Source: Steinernema hermaphroditum (taxonomy: Eukaryota; Nematoda; Chromadorea; Rhabditida; Steinernematidae). Taken from it: a stretch of 64,000 nucleotides of DNA. A program made the translations under genes and the position numbers. The notes under the pieces were generated by a model. It was given only the letters and a program-made list of their open reading frames with translations. It ran no database searches and was not told where the DNA came from. Shown in pieces: positions 11,833-22,107 of this stretch (position 1 is the first letter of the stretch; each line of letters begins with the position of its first letter). The stretch lies in NCBI GenBank assembly GCA_030435675.1, contig CM059622.1:12214001-12278000 (forward strand), given 5' to 3'.

Positions 11833-12365
11833 TTAGAATTTGATACAGTAGGTACTGAAAGAACTTCCAACTCGATGGTTGGCAAAAATTAGATTTATTT
11901 TATTAAAACTATGCATAATCGTCGCTTGAGGGAATAGATGTGCGCTGTAACCCAATATACCAGATGCTAAAAAGATTTCTAAAGAATCGTCCAGTGATCC
12001 CATGTACCATGCATTCTCCTCGTTTGTTTTTATGTCACGGAAAAGATCATCGCAGCTCCAAAGACGAAACGTCACCATTCGGTCGGTTGTCCCCACCATT
12101 TTTGTTTTACGGCGAGCGTTAGAAGAAGCGTCATCCGATTTGGCACTCAATATTTTTACAGGACTCGAAGAACGATCGCAGCAGTTTCCGTGACCATCGG
12201 GGTAGCGAACAGCTGATTCCAGTAGAAGGGAGCGAATACCATTCTAGGTTTGGTTGCCGACGCGGACGCAGACATTCTATCCTGCTTTTCATGAGGCCTG
12301 ACAGATTGTGAGCATCTCTGGAAGAATAATAGCAAAACCACTGAGTATAGCAGCCCTGGCGACAT
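11833..12365 (-). CDS. candidate small secreted protein, two exons
   Basis: I propose exon 1 at 12365-12303 and exon 2 at 12243-11833 with a 59-nt intron (donor TCT|gtcagg, acceptor acctag|AAT, phase 0), giving 157 residues. Exon 1 encodes MSPGLLYSVVLLLFFQRCSQ, which is a good signal peptide on its own. Exon 2 is 411 nt, stays open and has codon use unlike random sequence; it contains GHGNCCDRSSSPVKIL and an acidic WSCDDLFRDIKTNEENAWYM region but no family I know. The alternative is a 1-nt frameshifted relic, since the unspliced frame with the signal peptide runs to a stop at 12156. The donor is not a strong consensus, so confidence is moderate at best. Confidence 0.4.
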
Positions 12366-12515
12366 TGTACGGACTCGATACAATTTTCATTCAGGAACAC
12401 GGTAATCACTATCAAATATCAACATTCAGTTATACCATATTTTTGCGAAATTACGCGTTTTTTAACATATAACACTGAATACACTGTGAATACTTCACGT
12501 TGTCAGATGAACGCT

Positions 12516-13576
12516 CTATGTAGTTCTGCTTCTTTCTTGAGTGTCAGTGACTATTGAAGATACAGATGTTTTCTTCTGGCCGACCATTTTCATTAGGTGC
12601 CACCTAATCGATCTGAAGTCCTCGAATACATTACGTCCTGCAGCAGTCTGTGACCTGTTCAACGTGATGTACAAAATTGGATTGATTCCATCTACTGCTA
12701 TTGTGGACATGACAAGAATTGTGAAAGCCACATCGCCGGAGAGCAGTGGGCTAATGAACTGCCAAATGCACATGTTCACCGAAAGGTACATGAATATTAT
12801 AGTCGACTGAATGAGCAGCTTGATCTCCCCGGATTTCACTTTGAATTCCGTCGAGAATAGATTCCTCTGAAATGATTTGATTCGAAGGACAAAGAAGGAC
12901 AGCTAAAACGAACCTTCAGTACAATGAGCATAATTGTTACCAAGCACACCACGAATGTCACCATTACTGTTCCAGATTCAACGACGTACTCTCCATATGA
13001 CGCAAGTGCGGCAGCATCCCTGTCCTTATACCAATAAGTGTTCGCGCTGATAACATATTTGAATGACATCTCCGGTATGAGGTGGATTCCAAAAACAAGT
13101 CCACAAGCGATCCACGCCATGACAATCAGTACATTGAAGAGCATATTTTGTACTGTAACCCTAAGTTTGATCCCGCTGAAAACGATGAGTCGATTCAGAT
13201 TCAGGAGAAATGTGAATAGGGGGATTCCAATCCAGCCGGCATTCAACATACACCCACCGATCTAAATTCATGATCGCTTTGAATTCGTTCTTCGCCATAG
13301 CACTTACCACGCCAACGTAGTCGTGTATCGTGGACTGAGAAATCGACATTATGCAACCAAGGAGGTATCCCGTTAGTTGGACGCATTCACAGATGCTCAT
13401 GTGAGTCATTATTTTGTAGGCGATCAAATTTTGAAACTCCTTTTCACGCATTAGGATCTAAAACAACGGTCTTTCTAAGGTATTTTTGCAAGCGAAATGT
13501 TTACCGCTAATACGACAAGATTGAGTGGTATGAAAACGAATAGTTCTGCCAAGTAAAGCACTCCAATTTCGATCAT
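12516..13576 (-). CDS. srt-like serpentine chemoreceptor 4 (7TM)
   Basis: Exons are 13576-13505, 13457-13308, 13261-12914, 12866-12655 and 12612-12516, giving 292 residues. The final intron is 42 nt, in frame and without a stop, which makes an unspliced reading through it possible; splicing is supported because it restores NR-SIRWHLMKM in line with the paralogues. Landmarks are AYKIMTHMSICECVQLTG, IGGCMLNAGWIGIPLF, LNRLIVFSGIK, NTYWY and NPILYITLNR. Exon 1 is the shortest of the cluster because the start Met follows an in-frame stop closely. Same inferred role as its neighbours. Confidence 0.85.
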
Positions 13577-13747
13577 GATTGTCGTCAAAGTCGGCACTTT
13601 CTATCCAATCGGAAATCTGAACAATACATTACTAAAAGGACAATAGGAAAGATGCTCGTTACGTAGATGAATAAATGAATAATTGTTTTCAATAACATAC
13701 AAATAAATAATAAATAATTTAAAAGTTATGTAAAGTGCCTGAAAAAT

Positions 13748-15420
13748 TTAGTGAATTCATGTACTGCGGTTAGAAAACAAACAAAAACAATCACCGTCGG
13801 ACAAATGATCGGATCTTTGTATCCTGATACACTAAAGACAATGCCTGTGGAAGCGTTTTCAATAACAGCCAGCTACTCACGCTTCAAATAACAGAGCCGA
13901 CATATACATCCACTGCACATTCTCATATGAGTAACGTTTCTATATAAATGTAAATATAATCGCGGAACTGCTGTTGTTCGAACGTTCGTTTAAACCGATA
14001 ACCCAGATGAGGAGGGCAAGTCACGGACCACAACTGCAGCGCGCATCTAAATGCAAAAACACGAGTCAAAACGATAAACTGAGAAAGATTGACGTCCTAT
14101 CCGATCGCCAACTCACATTAAATGTGTGATAGTGTGCCCAGCAAGTGATCAAGTCAAACAACAACTAAGAAATCAAAACACGGACGTCGAAAAATATAAG
14201 CGTTCGACTGTATTGCGTAAGGCTCGACCTTCTGCAATACATCGTCTAGCACCTGCGCAGTAACTGACGAACTTATTTTTTGAAAGCCGTAAAATATTCT
14301 AAGTGCGTGTGATTTGGCACAGGCTTACAAGCAGAATTCTATTCTAAAATTTTCAGTGAGTTCATGAACTGTGGTCAGATGACAAACAAAAGCAATCACC
14401 GACGGACAAAAGATCGTATCTTTGTATTGTGATACACTAAAGACAATGACTGTGGAATTGTTTTCAATAATGATCAGCTACCCACGCTTCAAATAATACA
14501 GAGGCGCCATAAAAATCCACTGCATATTTTCATGTGACTAACATTTATATGGGAAACAAGATCGCAGAACTGCTCTTATTCAAATGTTCGTTTAGTACCG
14601 ATAACCCGGATGACGAATGAAAACGGCAAGCTGCCAAATGTGGAGGTCCTAAGATATCGTCAACTCACATTAAATTCGTATTAACTTACTTACTTTATTT
14701 CGTGAATCAAAGGCATTTAACCTTGCACGACACCGATAATAGACAGACAGAGGATATCACGGGCAGCCGGCTTCATTCCTTGCGTGGCGTAGATGACGAA
14801 CTGGTTGGTGGCGGCGCACTTCACGGGGCATGCTGTAATGGTCGAAACTCCAGAAACATGGACGGAACATCGTCTTCGCGGGCGTTTGGGGCACAGCGGA
14901 CGCTTCTGAGCTCTGCTTCGGAGAGATGAGTCCGCGGTGCAGGAGTTGCGTCTTCACAGGTCTGGTCTTGGTGTCCTCAGAGCGTCAGCGACCTTCAGGA
15001 CGACTTCTCGCGCAGTCGGGTGCTTGGACATCTTGTTGTCAGCGGTGGTGGGACTACGGCTTCCGGGTGTCCCAATTCCCTCTGGAAGCCGGAAGACTCA
15101 CAGATGCCACAGGGTTTGCTGTCTGACCGATCAGACGCTCAGTGAACGACCGAGGGACCGACCGCCCGCCACCGCGACACGAATGAGACTCATTCGTATT
15201 AAAGTGCCTCGAATATCAAAAAATAGCCTGATATAATGACGCAGATATGATCACCTTAAACTAAGCAATCAAAACACAGACACGCGTCGAAAAATATGAG
15301 CGTCAAGGGTCGACCTTCTGCGAAAATATCGTCTAGCACCTGCGCAGTAACTAACGAACTAATTTTTTGAAAGCCGTAAAATATTCTAAGTGCGTGTGCC
15401 TTCGCATAGGCTCACAAGGG
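13748..15420. repeat. direct duplication of about 600 bp, second copy interrupted
   Basis: The first copy (about 13748-14345) and second copy (about 14353-15420) share long blocks in the same order: caatcaccg(t/a)cggacaaa, gatacactaaagacaatg, cgcttcaaataa, gaccttctgc and tcgtctagcacctgcgcagt. The second copy is longer only because a 508-bp element lies inside it (14684-15191). No gene is evident in either copy. Confidence 0.8.
14684..15191 (-). mobile_element. retroposon-like element, family R1, copy 1
   Basis: The insertion interrupts the second copy of the local duplication, which fixes its ends. The 10-mer ATTCGTATTA flanks it at 14674-14683 and 15192-15201. It starts ACTTAC and ends GAGACTC without terminal inverted repeats. 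Read on the minus strand it carries AATAAA near its 3' end and a short conserved frame beginning MSKHPTAREVVLKVADALR. Related copies lie at 27010-27405 and 40077-40532. Target duplications of differing length (10 and 8 bp) suggest retroposition rather than cut-and-paste; that is inference. Confidence 0.75.
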
Positions 15421-15753
15421 GAACCAAGGAGGGCAAACAGATTTGTCCTCAAAAAAGAACTGATTTTTCCAGGGCCCAGCATGTCTTAGCGAGCTTGCCC
15501 AAGGCAGAAATGCGAACCAAAATCATTAGACATTCCTTTTTTCCACGATGAAGGTAGAAGAACTCGTGGGAAGACAACGATTCTGGCGATAGTGAAATGG
15601 CTAGACCGTCAGTCGCTTCCCATTCGACAACGCAATCTGCTGACCTCAGGTAGCCAAGGGGGTATTACAGTAGTGATGTACATATATTCACAAAATCGAT
15701 AATCCACCAATCAGCACTTATTTAAGCCCCGCCCTAAAGATTTGATAGAAAGT

Positions 15754-15837
15754 GGGCGGAGTTTCATGGAAATTGGGCGGAGTTTCGTGGAAATTGGGCG
15801 GAGTTTCATGGAAATTGGGCGGACTTCCATGGAATTT
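15754..15837. repeat. four tandem 21-bp GC-box repeats
   Basis: The unit gggcggagtttcatggaaatt occurs four times head to tail with a few changes in the last copy. An inverted gccccgccc lies just upstream at 15726-15734. No gene start is visible next to it. Confidence 0.9.
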
Positions 15838-15879
15838 GAGTAATTATTAATATTGATTAGTTATTGATTAGTTATTCTG

Positions 15880-15950
15880 TGTGACGATTGGTTGTCAATT
15901 GAATTTTGCCTAATTAATTTTGTGACGATTGATTGTCAATTGAATTTTGC
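15880..15950. repeat. two 30-bp direct repeats
   Basis: The 30-bp block starting tgtgacgattg(g/a)ttgtcaat and ending gaattttgc occurs at 15880-15909 and 15921-15950 with one difference. It joins the 21-bp array to the SINE pair downstream. Confidence 0.85.
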
Positions 15951-16002
15951 TTGATGAACCTGATGATCAGTGATCATCATATCATCATGGACGAACGGTC
16001 AG

Positions 16003-16135
16003 AGAGGGTATACATACCCGTCATTCTGTCCTTTAATCATTAAAAGTTTGCAGCCGGAGTCGAACCTGCGCGCGACAACGTCACCCTGTCGCACCAACAC
16101 GCGCCCTCGACCACTCAGCCACACGAGCAGTTGAG
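16003..16135 (-). mobile_element. tRNA-derived SINE, copy 1 of tandem pair
   Basis: On the minus strand TGGCTGAGTGG (16121-16111) is a perfect A box and GGTTCGACTCC (16066-16056) a perfect B box, 44 nt apart, as in a class II (Ser/Leu-like) tRNA. The acceptor stem does not close well, so I call a SINE head rather than a functional tRNA. It is followed by a tail with tttaatcattaaaag and gggtatacatac, shared with copy 2. Confidence 0.7.
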
Positions 16136-16144
16136 GTTGATGAA

Positions 16145-16300
16145 GGAGAGAGGGTATACATACAGACTATGTGAACTTTGATCTATTAAAAAGGATCGCG
16201 ATGGGGATCGAACCAAGGTGACGACGCTGACGTCAATGCCATACTGTGGAAACAGCGCCCAGGTACCGATCAGCCACCGCTACCCTTGTCAGAGGACCGT
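16145..16300 (-). mobile_element. tRNA-derived SINE, copy 2 of tandem pair
   Basis: Minus-strand A box TGGCTGATCGG (16276-16266) and B box GGTTCGATCCC (16214-16204), 51 nt apart. The flanking agagagggtatacatac and tattaaaa tail repeat those of copy 1, so the two units are a diverged tandem duplication. Confidence 0.65.
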
Positions 16301-16525
16301 TAGATTTTTTTGTTTTCTCCCCTCTTTTATGTTCCAATATGAGCAAACCACGGCTTGGCTTATGCTCCGTCTTAAACTTAATGCTATTGATTTAAAGCAA
16401 GCCCGAAGAGCGAGCCCTGTGTCGAGATCACCCGCGCTTATGATGCCGCGCTTGAATTCGCCACTCTTATGTCATGACACCCTCCCTCTCCCCTCTTTTA
16501 TGTTTTTCTCTTTTTCTTTCTCGCC

Positions 16526-16735
16526 CTAGTCTCGTTCCAATATTAGCGTAAGGTGTTTGACCCTTCGGATCCTATCTGGGCCGACCACCATGTCGACCAC
16601 CATGTCGACAAATGTCCACAAATGTCGCCACTCTTTCAGGTTCGTCACTGTTCGCAGCCACACGTTCGTCTTCTTATCCAGCCGTCTAACGCCGATCATC
16701 CTTCGCTCCATACTGCGCTGTACTGTAGCGAGTTT
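16526..16735 (-). pseudogene. RTE-type non-LTR retrotransposon, C-terminal scrap
   Basis: The minus frame contains QRSMERRMIGVRRLDKKTN followed by VWLRTVTN, the signature seen downstream of the reverse transcriptase thumb in RTE/BovB-like elements (family knowledge). Only about 70 codons remain; the catalytic domain and the endonuclease are absent. It is a 5'-truncated, dead copy. Confidence 0.65.
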
Positions 16736-17003
16736 CTTCTTCGCATTTTTCATTAACACCCGCACTATCTCTGGTAGCAGCAAAATGAGTGTGTGTGTGT
16801 TTCCCTGGAAAGTAGCCATTCCTCCGTGTCGGTGGACGGTCTGCCACGTACGCATGCTGGTCTCACCTGGCAGCAGCGGTAAGTGGTAGATCCAGAAACA
16901 CAGCGGGGTGACCCTATAGCTTTGTTCAGCAGTATATTCACGACGGAGCAACCGTCATTTATTTCTTCAAGTAAGACAATTAGAACTGGATTCAAATTCT
17001 TCT

Positions 17004-17534
17004 TCAACGCTCACTTGAATAGGACAATGAAACTGAGGCGGGCAGGTCACCACAGAATTGTACCTTAACACGTTTGCTTCCCCGATTTAACTCGTAATTA
17101 GTGAATGACAAAGACGTGCCAATAGCGGCAAGATACTGTTTCATTTGGTCCACTTCCAGAGTGCTGCAGGAGAGATGATAAGTATCAAGATGGTCACTAT
17201 GAGGACAAAGACTTATTATAACTTTCTTGCAAGCTTTGCTCGGTAGAGTGTTTGTGAAAAGATCCTCGAGCGTTGTTTTGGCACTTTCGCTCGAGCTTAT
17301 TTCGCTCTGAGACAGACCGAAAGAAGCTAAGCTAATGTCCAGTGCTTCGTAGTTCCCCTTCAGCGCTACTTTGAAGTTTTGAAGTTGGGCTGGTGTGAGG
17401 CATTGTTCGCGGGATGGAAACCGTACGTCGACTTCTTTGATCCGGGTTCCATGTAGTTGAGCAATGCTCGTTAGGAGCTTGATATTGCCGAATTTTCCAT
17501 GTCTAAGGCCGCGCGTGTTTACGTACGCAGTCAT
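17004..17534 (-). CDS. unrecognised 176-residue open frame in transposon-rich region
   Basis: A single uninterrupted frame encodes 176 residues starting MTAYVNTRGLRHGKFGNIKL. It is hydrophilic, with a Ser-rich middle (SQSEISSSESAKTT) and no signal peptide or membrane segment. It lies in the same orientation as the Maverick polymerase relic 700 nt upstream and the RTE scrap downstream, so it may be another gene of the same mobile element. I recognise no domain. The length of the open frame argues for recent coding function. Confidence 0.4.
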   Translation of the reverse strand: MTAYVNTRGLRHGKFGNIKLLTSIAQLHGTRIKEVDVRFPSREQCLTPAQLQNFKVALKGNYEALDISLASFGLSQSEISSSESAKTTLEDLFTNTLPSKACKKVIISLCPHSDHLDTYHLSCSTLEVDQMKQYLAAIGTSLSFTNYELNRGSKRVKVQFCGDLPASVSLSYSSER

Positions 17535-18119
17535 AGGCTTTTCCCTTTTCCCATCAGTCTCGATGAGTTAAAATTCGGCACTAGAGTGCACGTGTAGCTT
17601 GTGCCCTTCCTTCATCGCGCGGCACATTTTTTTCGGCACACTTCACTCCTCTAAAGTGCACTTTGGACTGGCAATTGTGACTCAAAATCGATCGGATCGA
17701 CGGACCGCCGTCGACTGTCGGAGGAGACGGTTATGGCTCACCGCCGCCATTCCTTTCTGTGTCCAGCTGCGTCCTGTGGTGGCACGCAAAATCGAAATAA
17801 ACAGCTCTTTCTCCTCCGTTGAATCGCGCGACATATTTCCCGCTTTTAAGGAAACATTCCTATAATATTCCTCTTTTCAGTAATTACAACAATGTCGATC
17901 ACCTTCTGAGCTCAGTATACAACGGAAGGTAAGTCCTGTTATGTTTTTGACATCTTAAACCTTTGGTGACGCACTCCTTCGCTTCCGTTCGCGTGCGGCG
18001 CTCCCAAACAATAAAAGTTGCCGTAGAAATGTTCGTGGCGGGACCATCTGGGAGGGTTGAACGTTGAAGAGAATCTGTAGAGGATTCGTAAATTTCTAAA
18101 AGAGCAAAAAAGAAAACAA
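17535..18119. other. stretch between element genes, nothing recognised
   Basis: It contains CG-rich palindromic pieces such as aaagtgcactttg-like blocks near 17650-17670 but I could not match it to a terminal inverted repeat. Confidence 0.35.
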
Positions 18120-19382
18120 AGCGCACTCCTCGTTTACATCTTTGCAGCACAGAGAACAGAAGATCGTGTTCATGCATCGATGGGTCTGGCCTGGCCTAGA
18201 GATTTTAGAGACAACAATTCTTGCAAAAGTATACACCTCGAAGTTCCTCGACTGAAGACACAGCGTCATAGTGTGTTCCATCGAGATTGATGATAAACAC
18301 AGGCTCCCCCTCACAGTGTGTGGGGCTCCTCCAACAGGCCGGATCAAATGTCTTCGGACTACCCATAATCTCATAAGGATTCAACTGAATGAGCCTATAT
18401 CGATTGCCCAAGTGAAGTTGAATGGCTGCCATGTCATCAGGGCCGTAGCTGCTTTTGTCAACTCTGATTCCAGCATCTCTCAAAAGGTCGAAGGCTTTTT
18501 TACGTTGCATCGATTCTGTGTTTTTCAACCTCTGAACTCTCGTCAACCGAGTGTGACAGTTTCTCGATCTTTGTTCTCTCTGTTCTGCCGTCATCTCTAT
18601 CAAGACTTTCTCATTTTTGAACCTTTGAAAATCCGCCGCGGCGATAGCGACTACGATGGCCCTCGCCAGACATAGAAAGTCGGTGTTTTTGATTTTCAGG
18701 ATGGCTTTATGATTCATATCGACGGGGAGATGTGCGTCATCGGTGTTTTTGACTCTTTCTTGTCGAGAAGGGGGATGCAACACCGTAGCGATAATTTTCA
18801 TGTTCTGATCGAAGGTTGTCAACCCACGAGATTGTGTTTGATGCTGGAGACGTCGCATTATAACGTCCGCTGTGTTTTGATCAGCGGTGCGAAAGGGTAC
18901 ATGTACGGCGTTTTCAAGAGCCGGGTGGGAGAATGAAAACCCATAAACAGCAGAGGGATCACCCGAGGTCTGATGAATGTTGTTCATTAAGCTTTGCAAA
19001 AATACCCGCAACTCTTCATCCAGATCACGTGCGATAGATTGATTCATAGAAAATTCGACCACACGAGTGTTCAACTTAAAGCGATTGCTCCAAGACGAAC
19101 GTTCCGAAATTATGGAAAGCGAGGCTAATTGTTAGTGTATAAAAGTTTCCGATAGCACGACTTACAAGACCCTCCTGAGATTTTCTTAGACTTTGTTGAG
19201 AGATCGAGAGGCTGTGATTGAACCTCAAAACTAGCTTGCTTTGAAAGCTTGGGATCTCTAGCTTCTTCTTCTTCCTTTATCCTGTAAGCCCTTCATGTAA
19301 ATAACGTGAAAATAATCTTTATCTTACGTTTTCGACTTAGGTCTAAAGGTTGACTTTGCATATCTTGATCATTGTAGGACAT
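18120..19382 (-). pseudogene. Maverick/Polinton-type family B DNA polymerase, N-terminal part, decayed
   Basis: The open frame 19074-18205 has the features of the region before the polymerase domain in protein-primed PolB of Polintons: FSFSHPALENAVHVPFR, then KIKNTDFLCLARAIVVAIA, then YFCKNC near the end. A zinc-finger continuation (HRCMNTIFCSLCC, about 18180-18142) is in another frame, so the gene is frame-broken. Two short upstream exons (19382-19328 starting MSYNDQD, and 19281-19166) each carry QPLDLS followed by basic residues, but the junction between them is out of frame. The exonuclease and polymerase domains are missing. Polintons are large virus-like transposons; this copy is inactive. 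Family assignment is from remembered pattern, not a search. Confidence 0.6.
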
Positions 19383-19399
19383 CTTTCAGTTATCGCACG

Positions 19400-19935
19400 C
19401 ACGTTCTGAAAGATACAAAGAACCAGCTTCAAGACAACAAAGAGTATGAAATGCTGCAACCCTATGCTGTATCATCAAATTAAAACAAAAGTTGTTTTAG
19501 AATACGGTAACGATCCAATCTTTGGTGACAGAGAGAGTGCACCTTAGGGCCGTCCCGTTCCCATAGATCATTAAATGATCGACTGAAAATAATTGGCGGC
19601 ATCTCTTTGCTCTCGATTTCGCGCCAATTTTGTTGCGAAATAAGATCAAACTATATTTATTTCGAAATTTGAGATCAATAAATATTTCTATAAAGAAACA
19701 TGGAACACGTATAAATGGAACATGAAGCGTATATCTCTGGAAACAATGTTCAGGAACAGCTTTTTCTTTGCTGAATTACCTCTCTTACCCTCCAAAAGTG
19801 ATGACCCTAAGATGATACTTTATTGTCCTAAAAGGTCAATCGGTACACCTTTCTAATTGTAATTATGATTTTCCCAGCGTCTGGCCCCTTCACCTTCCCA
19901 CGGGCCTCGACACACCTTCAGCCCCCAAGCTGGAT
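19400..19935. other. intergenic, nothing recognised
   Basis: AT-rich sequence with no supported gene. Confidence 0.35.
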
Positions 19936-19940
19936 ATATA

Positions 19941-19952
19941 AGAAGACACCAC
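19941..19952 (+). promoter_or_regulatory. TATA-box promoter candidate
   Basis: gatatataagaa is a consensus TATA element, about 70 nt upstream of an ATG at 20018 and followed by a pyrimidine-rich start-like tcactcat. Most nematode genes lack so clear a TATA box, which suits a mobile-element or highly expressed gene. Confidence 0.4.
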
Positions 19953-20017
19953 AGCAACTGGAACAATCACTCATCGTTCCCTGAGGCTGTACAGTAATCC
20001 TTCTTACTTTCAGAAAT

Positions 20018-20460
20018 ATGGCCCGCTACGTTCAAGTACTACTAGGCTTGACTCCGATCTGGAGTCTTGAAGAAGATACAGAACAGGAAAGGCTCCTGTC
20101 GCTGAGCAGAGTGCTGAACTTCCTCCGTCCTACTCCGTTCAATAGGCCGTGGAGACCTGTACCTTTGATGATACCTTTGAAACTTCATCAAGCCCACAAA
20201 GTTCGACGGAGTGTCCTGGCGTGCCGTACCTCTACTGGGCCGCAGCGCCATGATCACAGCCTTCGAGCTCTCAGTCATTTCAACGTTGTTTGGCTACAGT
20301 CGTCAATCATCCGTTATCCAGACTGAAGAAGAGAGGGACTTCTTCCGAGATACTCTCGTCGTTGTCCGGTTTTTTTGCGCCACACATTGTGGCCGCCTTT
20401 GAAAGGATCAAAGCAGATAGTGGTACGCAACACGACTATGTTCGTCCACAGATAAACACG
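20018..20460 (+). pseudogene. broken coding-like region of unknown family
   Basis: Three overlapping frames look coding in succession. The first begins MARYVQVLLGLTPIWSLEED at 20018. A second, in another frame, has KFDGVSWRAVPLLGRSAM and ends EEERDFFRDTLVVVRFF at a run of seven T (near 20371). A third continues APHIVAAFERIKADSG in the next frame. The frame break at the T run would be explained by one base; I treat the copy as decayed. I recognise no family. A TATA box lies upstream. Confidence 0.35.
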
Positions 20461-20534
20461 AAAGGTGTACAGTTAAACGTTTACTGTCACCAAGCAAAGT
20501 TACAAGCAGATGCTAATCACAACCAAATACAAGA

Positions 20535-20790
20535 CCTTCTGCATACACAGAATCACAATGGTCCGGTTCTTCGCGGCGTTCTTCGTAGTCACGCTTCGTG
20601 TCGTAGCGATCAAGTTCAGCCTTCAATTGCTCACACGCTTCGCGTCCTGGTTCGAGCACAGCAGCTCCCGGCTCTCAAACTTTAGCAGCCCGTCCGCGCC
20701 GCTACGGTGGATGTTTTCGAATGCTCTGCGCTTGAAAGACTCTTCGTGTCGAGACCAAGGCGTAGACTGGTAGACTTCAGATTTTGTCTA
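20535..20790 (-). pseudogene. coding-like coiled-coil segment, frame-broken
   Basis: Read on the minus strand, one frame gives STPWSRHEESFKRRAFENIH and stops near 20631; the next frame takes over with EACEQLKAELDRYDTKRDYE, a charged heptad-like stretch. Codon choice is biased in both parts, which suggests one gene with a frameshift near 20640-20690. No family recognised. Confidence 0.3.
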
Positions 20791-20835
20791 CTTGTACTTT
20801 TTGCTTGATGTTGAAGATCAAGTAAAAAGTCCAAG
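20791..20835. repeat. stem-loop, 14-bp stem plus extension
   Basis: ACTTTTTGCTTGAT (20796-20809) pairs with 20817-20830 around a 7-nt loop with one G-T pair; CTTG/CAAG extends the stem beyond one mismatch. It lies between the broken frames and receptor 5. Confidence 0.75.
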
Positions 20836-21045
20836 GAGACATTTCGACGCGATCGCCTTGCCGCCGTGGTTGATGCGTCTTCCGATGACTTGCTGCTCGA
20901 TCAGAGACAGTTAGCACTGTAATGTTTTGCTATTAATAGAACAATCAACAGAAATGAGGCTCAAAGAAGGTCGCAGACACGTTTGTCGCGACAACAGACA
21001 ACAAAAATAATATTTTACAATCCGCTATTACATTACTTGTTTTTT

Positions 21046-22107
21046 TTATTGACTATTATTAGTTTTATTGTTCGAGGACAACTCAACAACTGTCGTTTTC
21101 TGGAAACCAAACATCCTCATAAAGTGTGATCGAATGGATCTGGAACAATTTCATATGAAACACTTTGTCTTCCATTTAGTTACCTGTTTAAAATGATATA
21201 CAACAGAGGGTTGATTCCATCAACTGCTATGGTTGCCATGCCGAGTGCCGTGAATGCAAAGTCACCTGAGAGCAGCGGGCCTAGGTATTGCCATACACAG
21301 CGAATAGCCGTCATATATGCAAAGATTATAAAAGCCTGAACGAAGAGTTTGATCTCTCCGGACGCTATTTTGAACTTTTCGGAGAAGAGGTTCCTCTGAA
21401 ATTCACTTGCCATATACTCCCTACACTCCTGATCACCAGACCTTAATTATAATAATGACCACTGTACAGAGACACAAAGCGAGGGTGGTGGTGAGTGTAA
21501 CGAATATGAAGACATATTCCCCATAAGATACGACTGTGGCTGCAACCTTATCCACGAACCAGTAGGTGTTTTTGCTCAGAGCGTACTCTTGATTGAATCG
21601 TGGAATCAAATGAATTCCGAACACAGAACAGCAAACCATCCATGTTACCGAAAACAACACATTGAACAGTGTTTTCTGTGCTGCGGCTCGAAGTTTAACT
21701 TCACTGAAGACTATGAATCTGTTCAGTGTCAGCAGGAAGACAAATAAAACAACGCCAGTCCAACCAGCATTCAGGATGCATCCGCCGATCTGAAAACAAG
21801 ACTAACTGGGATTATTTGTGCAAGGCTCAAACCATTCCAACATAGGGGTGAATCGTTGACTGACAGAGGGACATTATGCAGCCCAGGAGATATCCAATCA
21901 TCTGAACGCATTCGCAAACGCTCATTTGAGTCATGATTCTGTAGGCTATCAGTCCGTTGAACTCCTTTTCTCTCAGTAATATCTACAACAACGTATTCTC
22001 ATCGTCCCCTACACAGTCATCAGTACCATGAGAACAATGAGATGAAGGGGTAGAATAACAGAGAGCTCTGCTAGATATAACAGTCCTACCAAAATACTTG
22101 TAATCAT
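21046..22107 (-). CDS. srt-like serpentine chemoreceptor 5 (7TM)
   Basis: Exons are 22107-22027, 21982-21833, 21789-21442, 21395-21184 and 21139-21046, giving 294 residues. It starts MITSILVGLLYLAELSVILP, carries IAYRIMTQMSVCECVQMIG, IGGCILNAGWTGVVLF, LNRFIVFSEVK and NPLLYIILNR spliced to SIRSHFMRMFG. The exon 3 donor is gtctgg, weaker than in the paralogues. AATAAA motifs overlap the stop codon. The gene appears intact. Chemosensory GPCR role is inferred from the family. Confidence 0.85.

Noticed and set aside
12613..12654. Coding insert in the receptor 4 tail
   Set aside because: Though in frame, it has GT-AG ends, and removing it restores the NR-SIR junction found in all paralogues.
16050..16130. 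Functional tRNA-Ser or tRNA-Leu on the minus strand
   Set aside because: Promoter boxes are perfect but acceptor arms do not pair, and a tandem SINE structure surrounds it.
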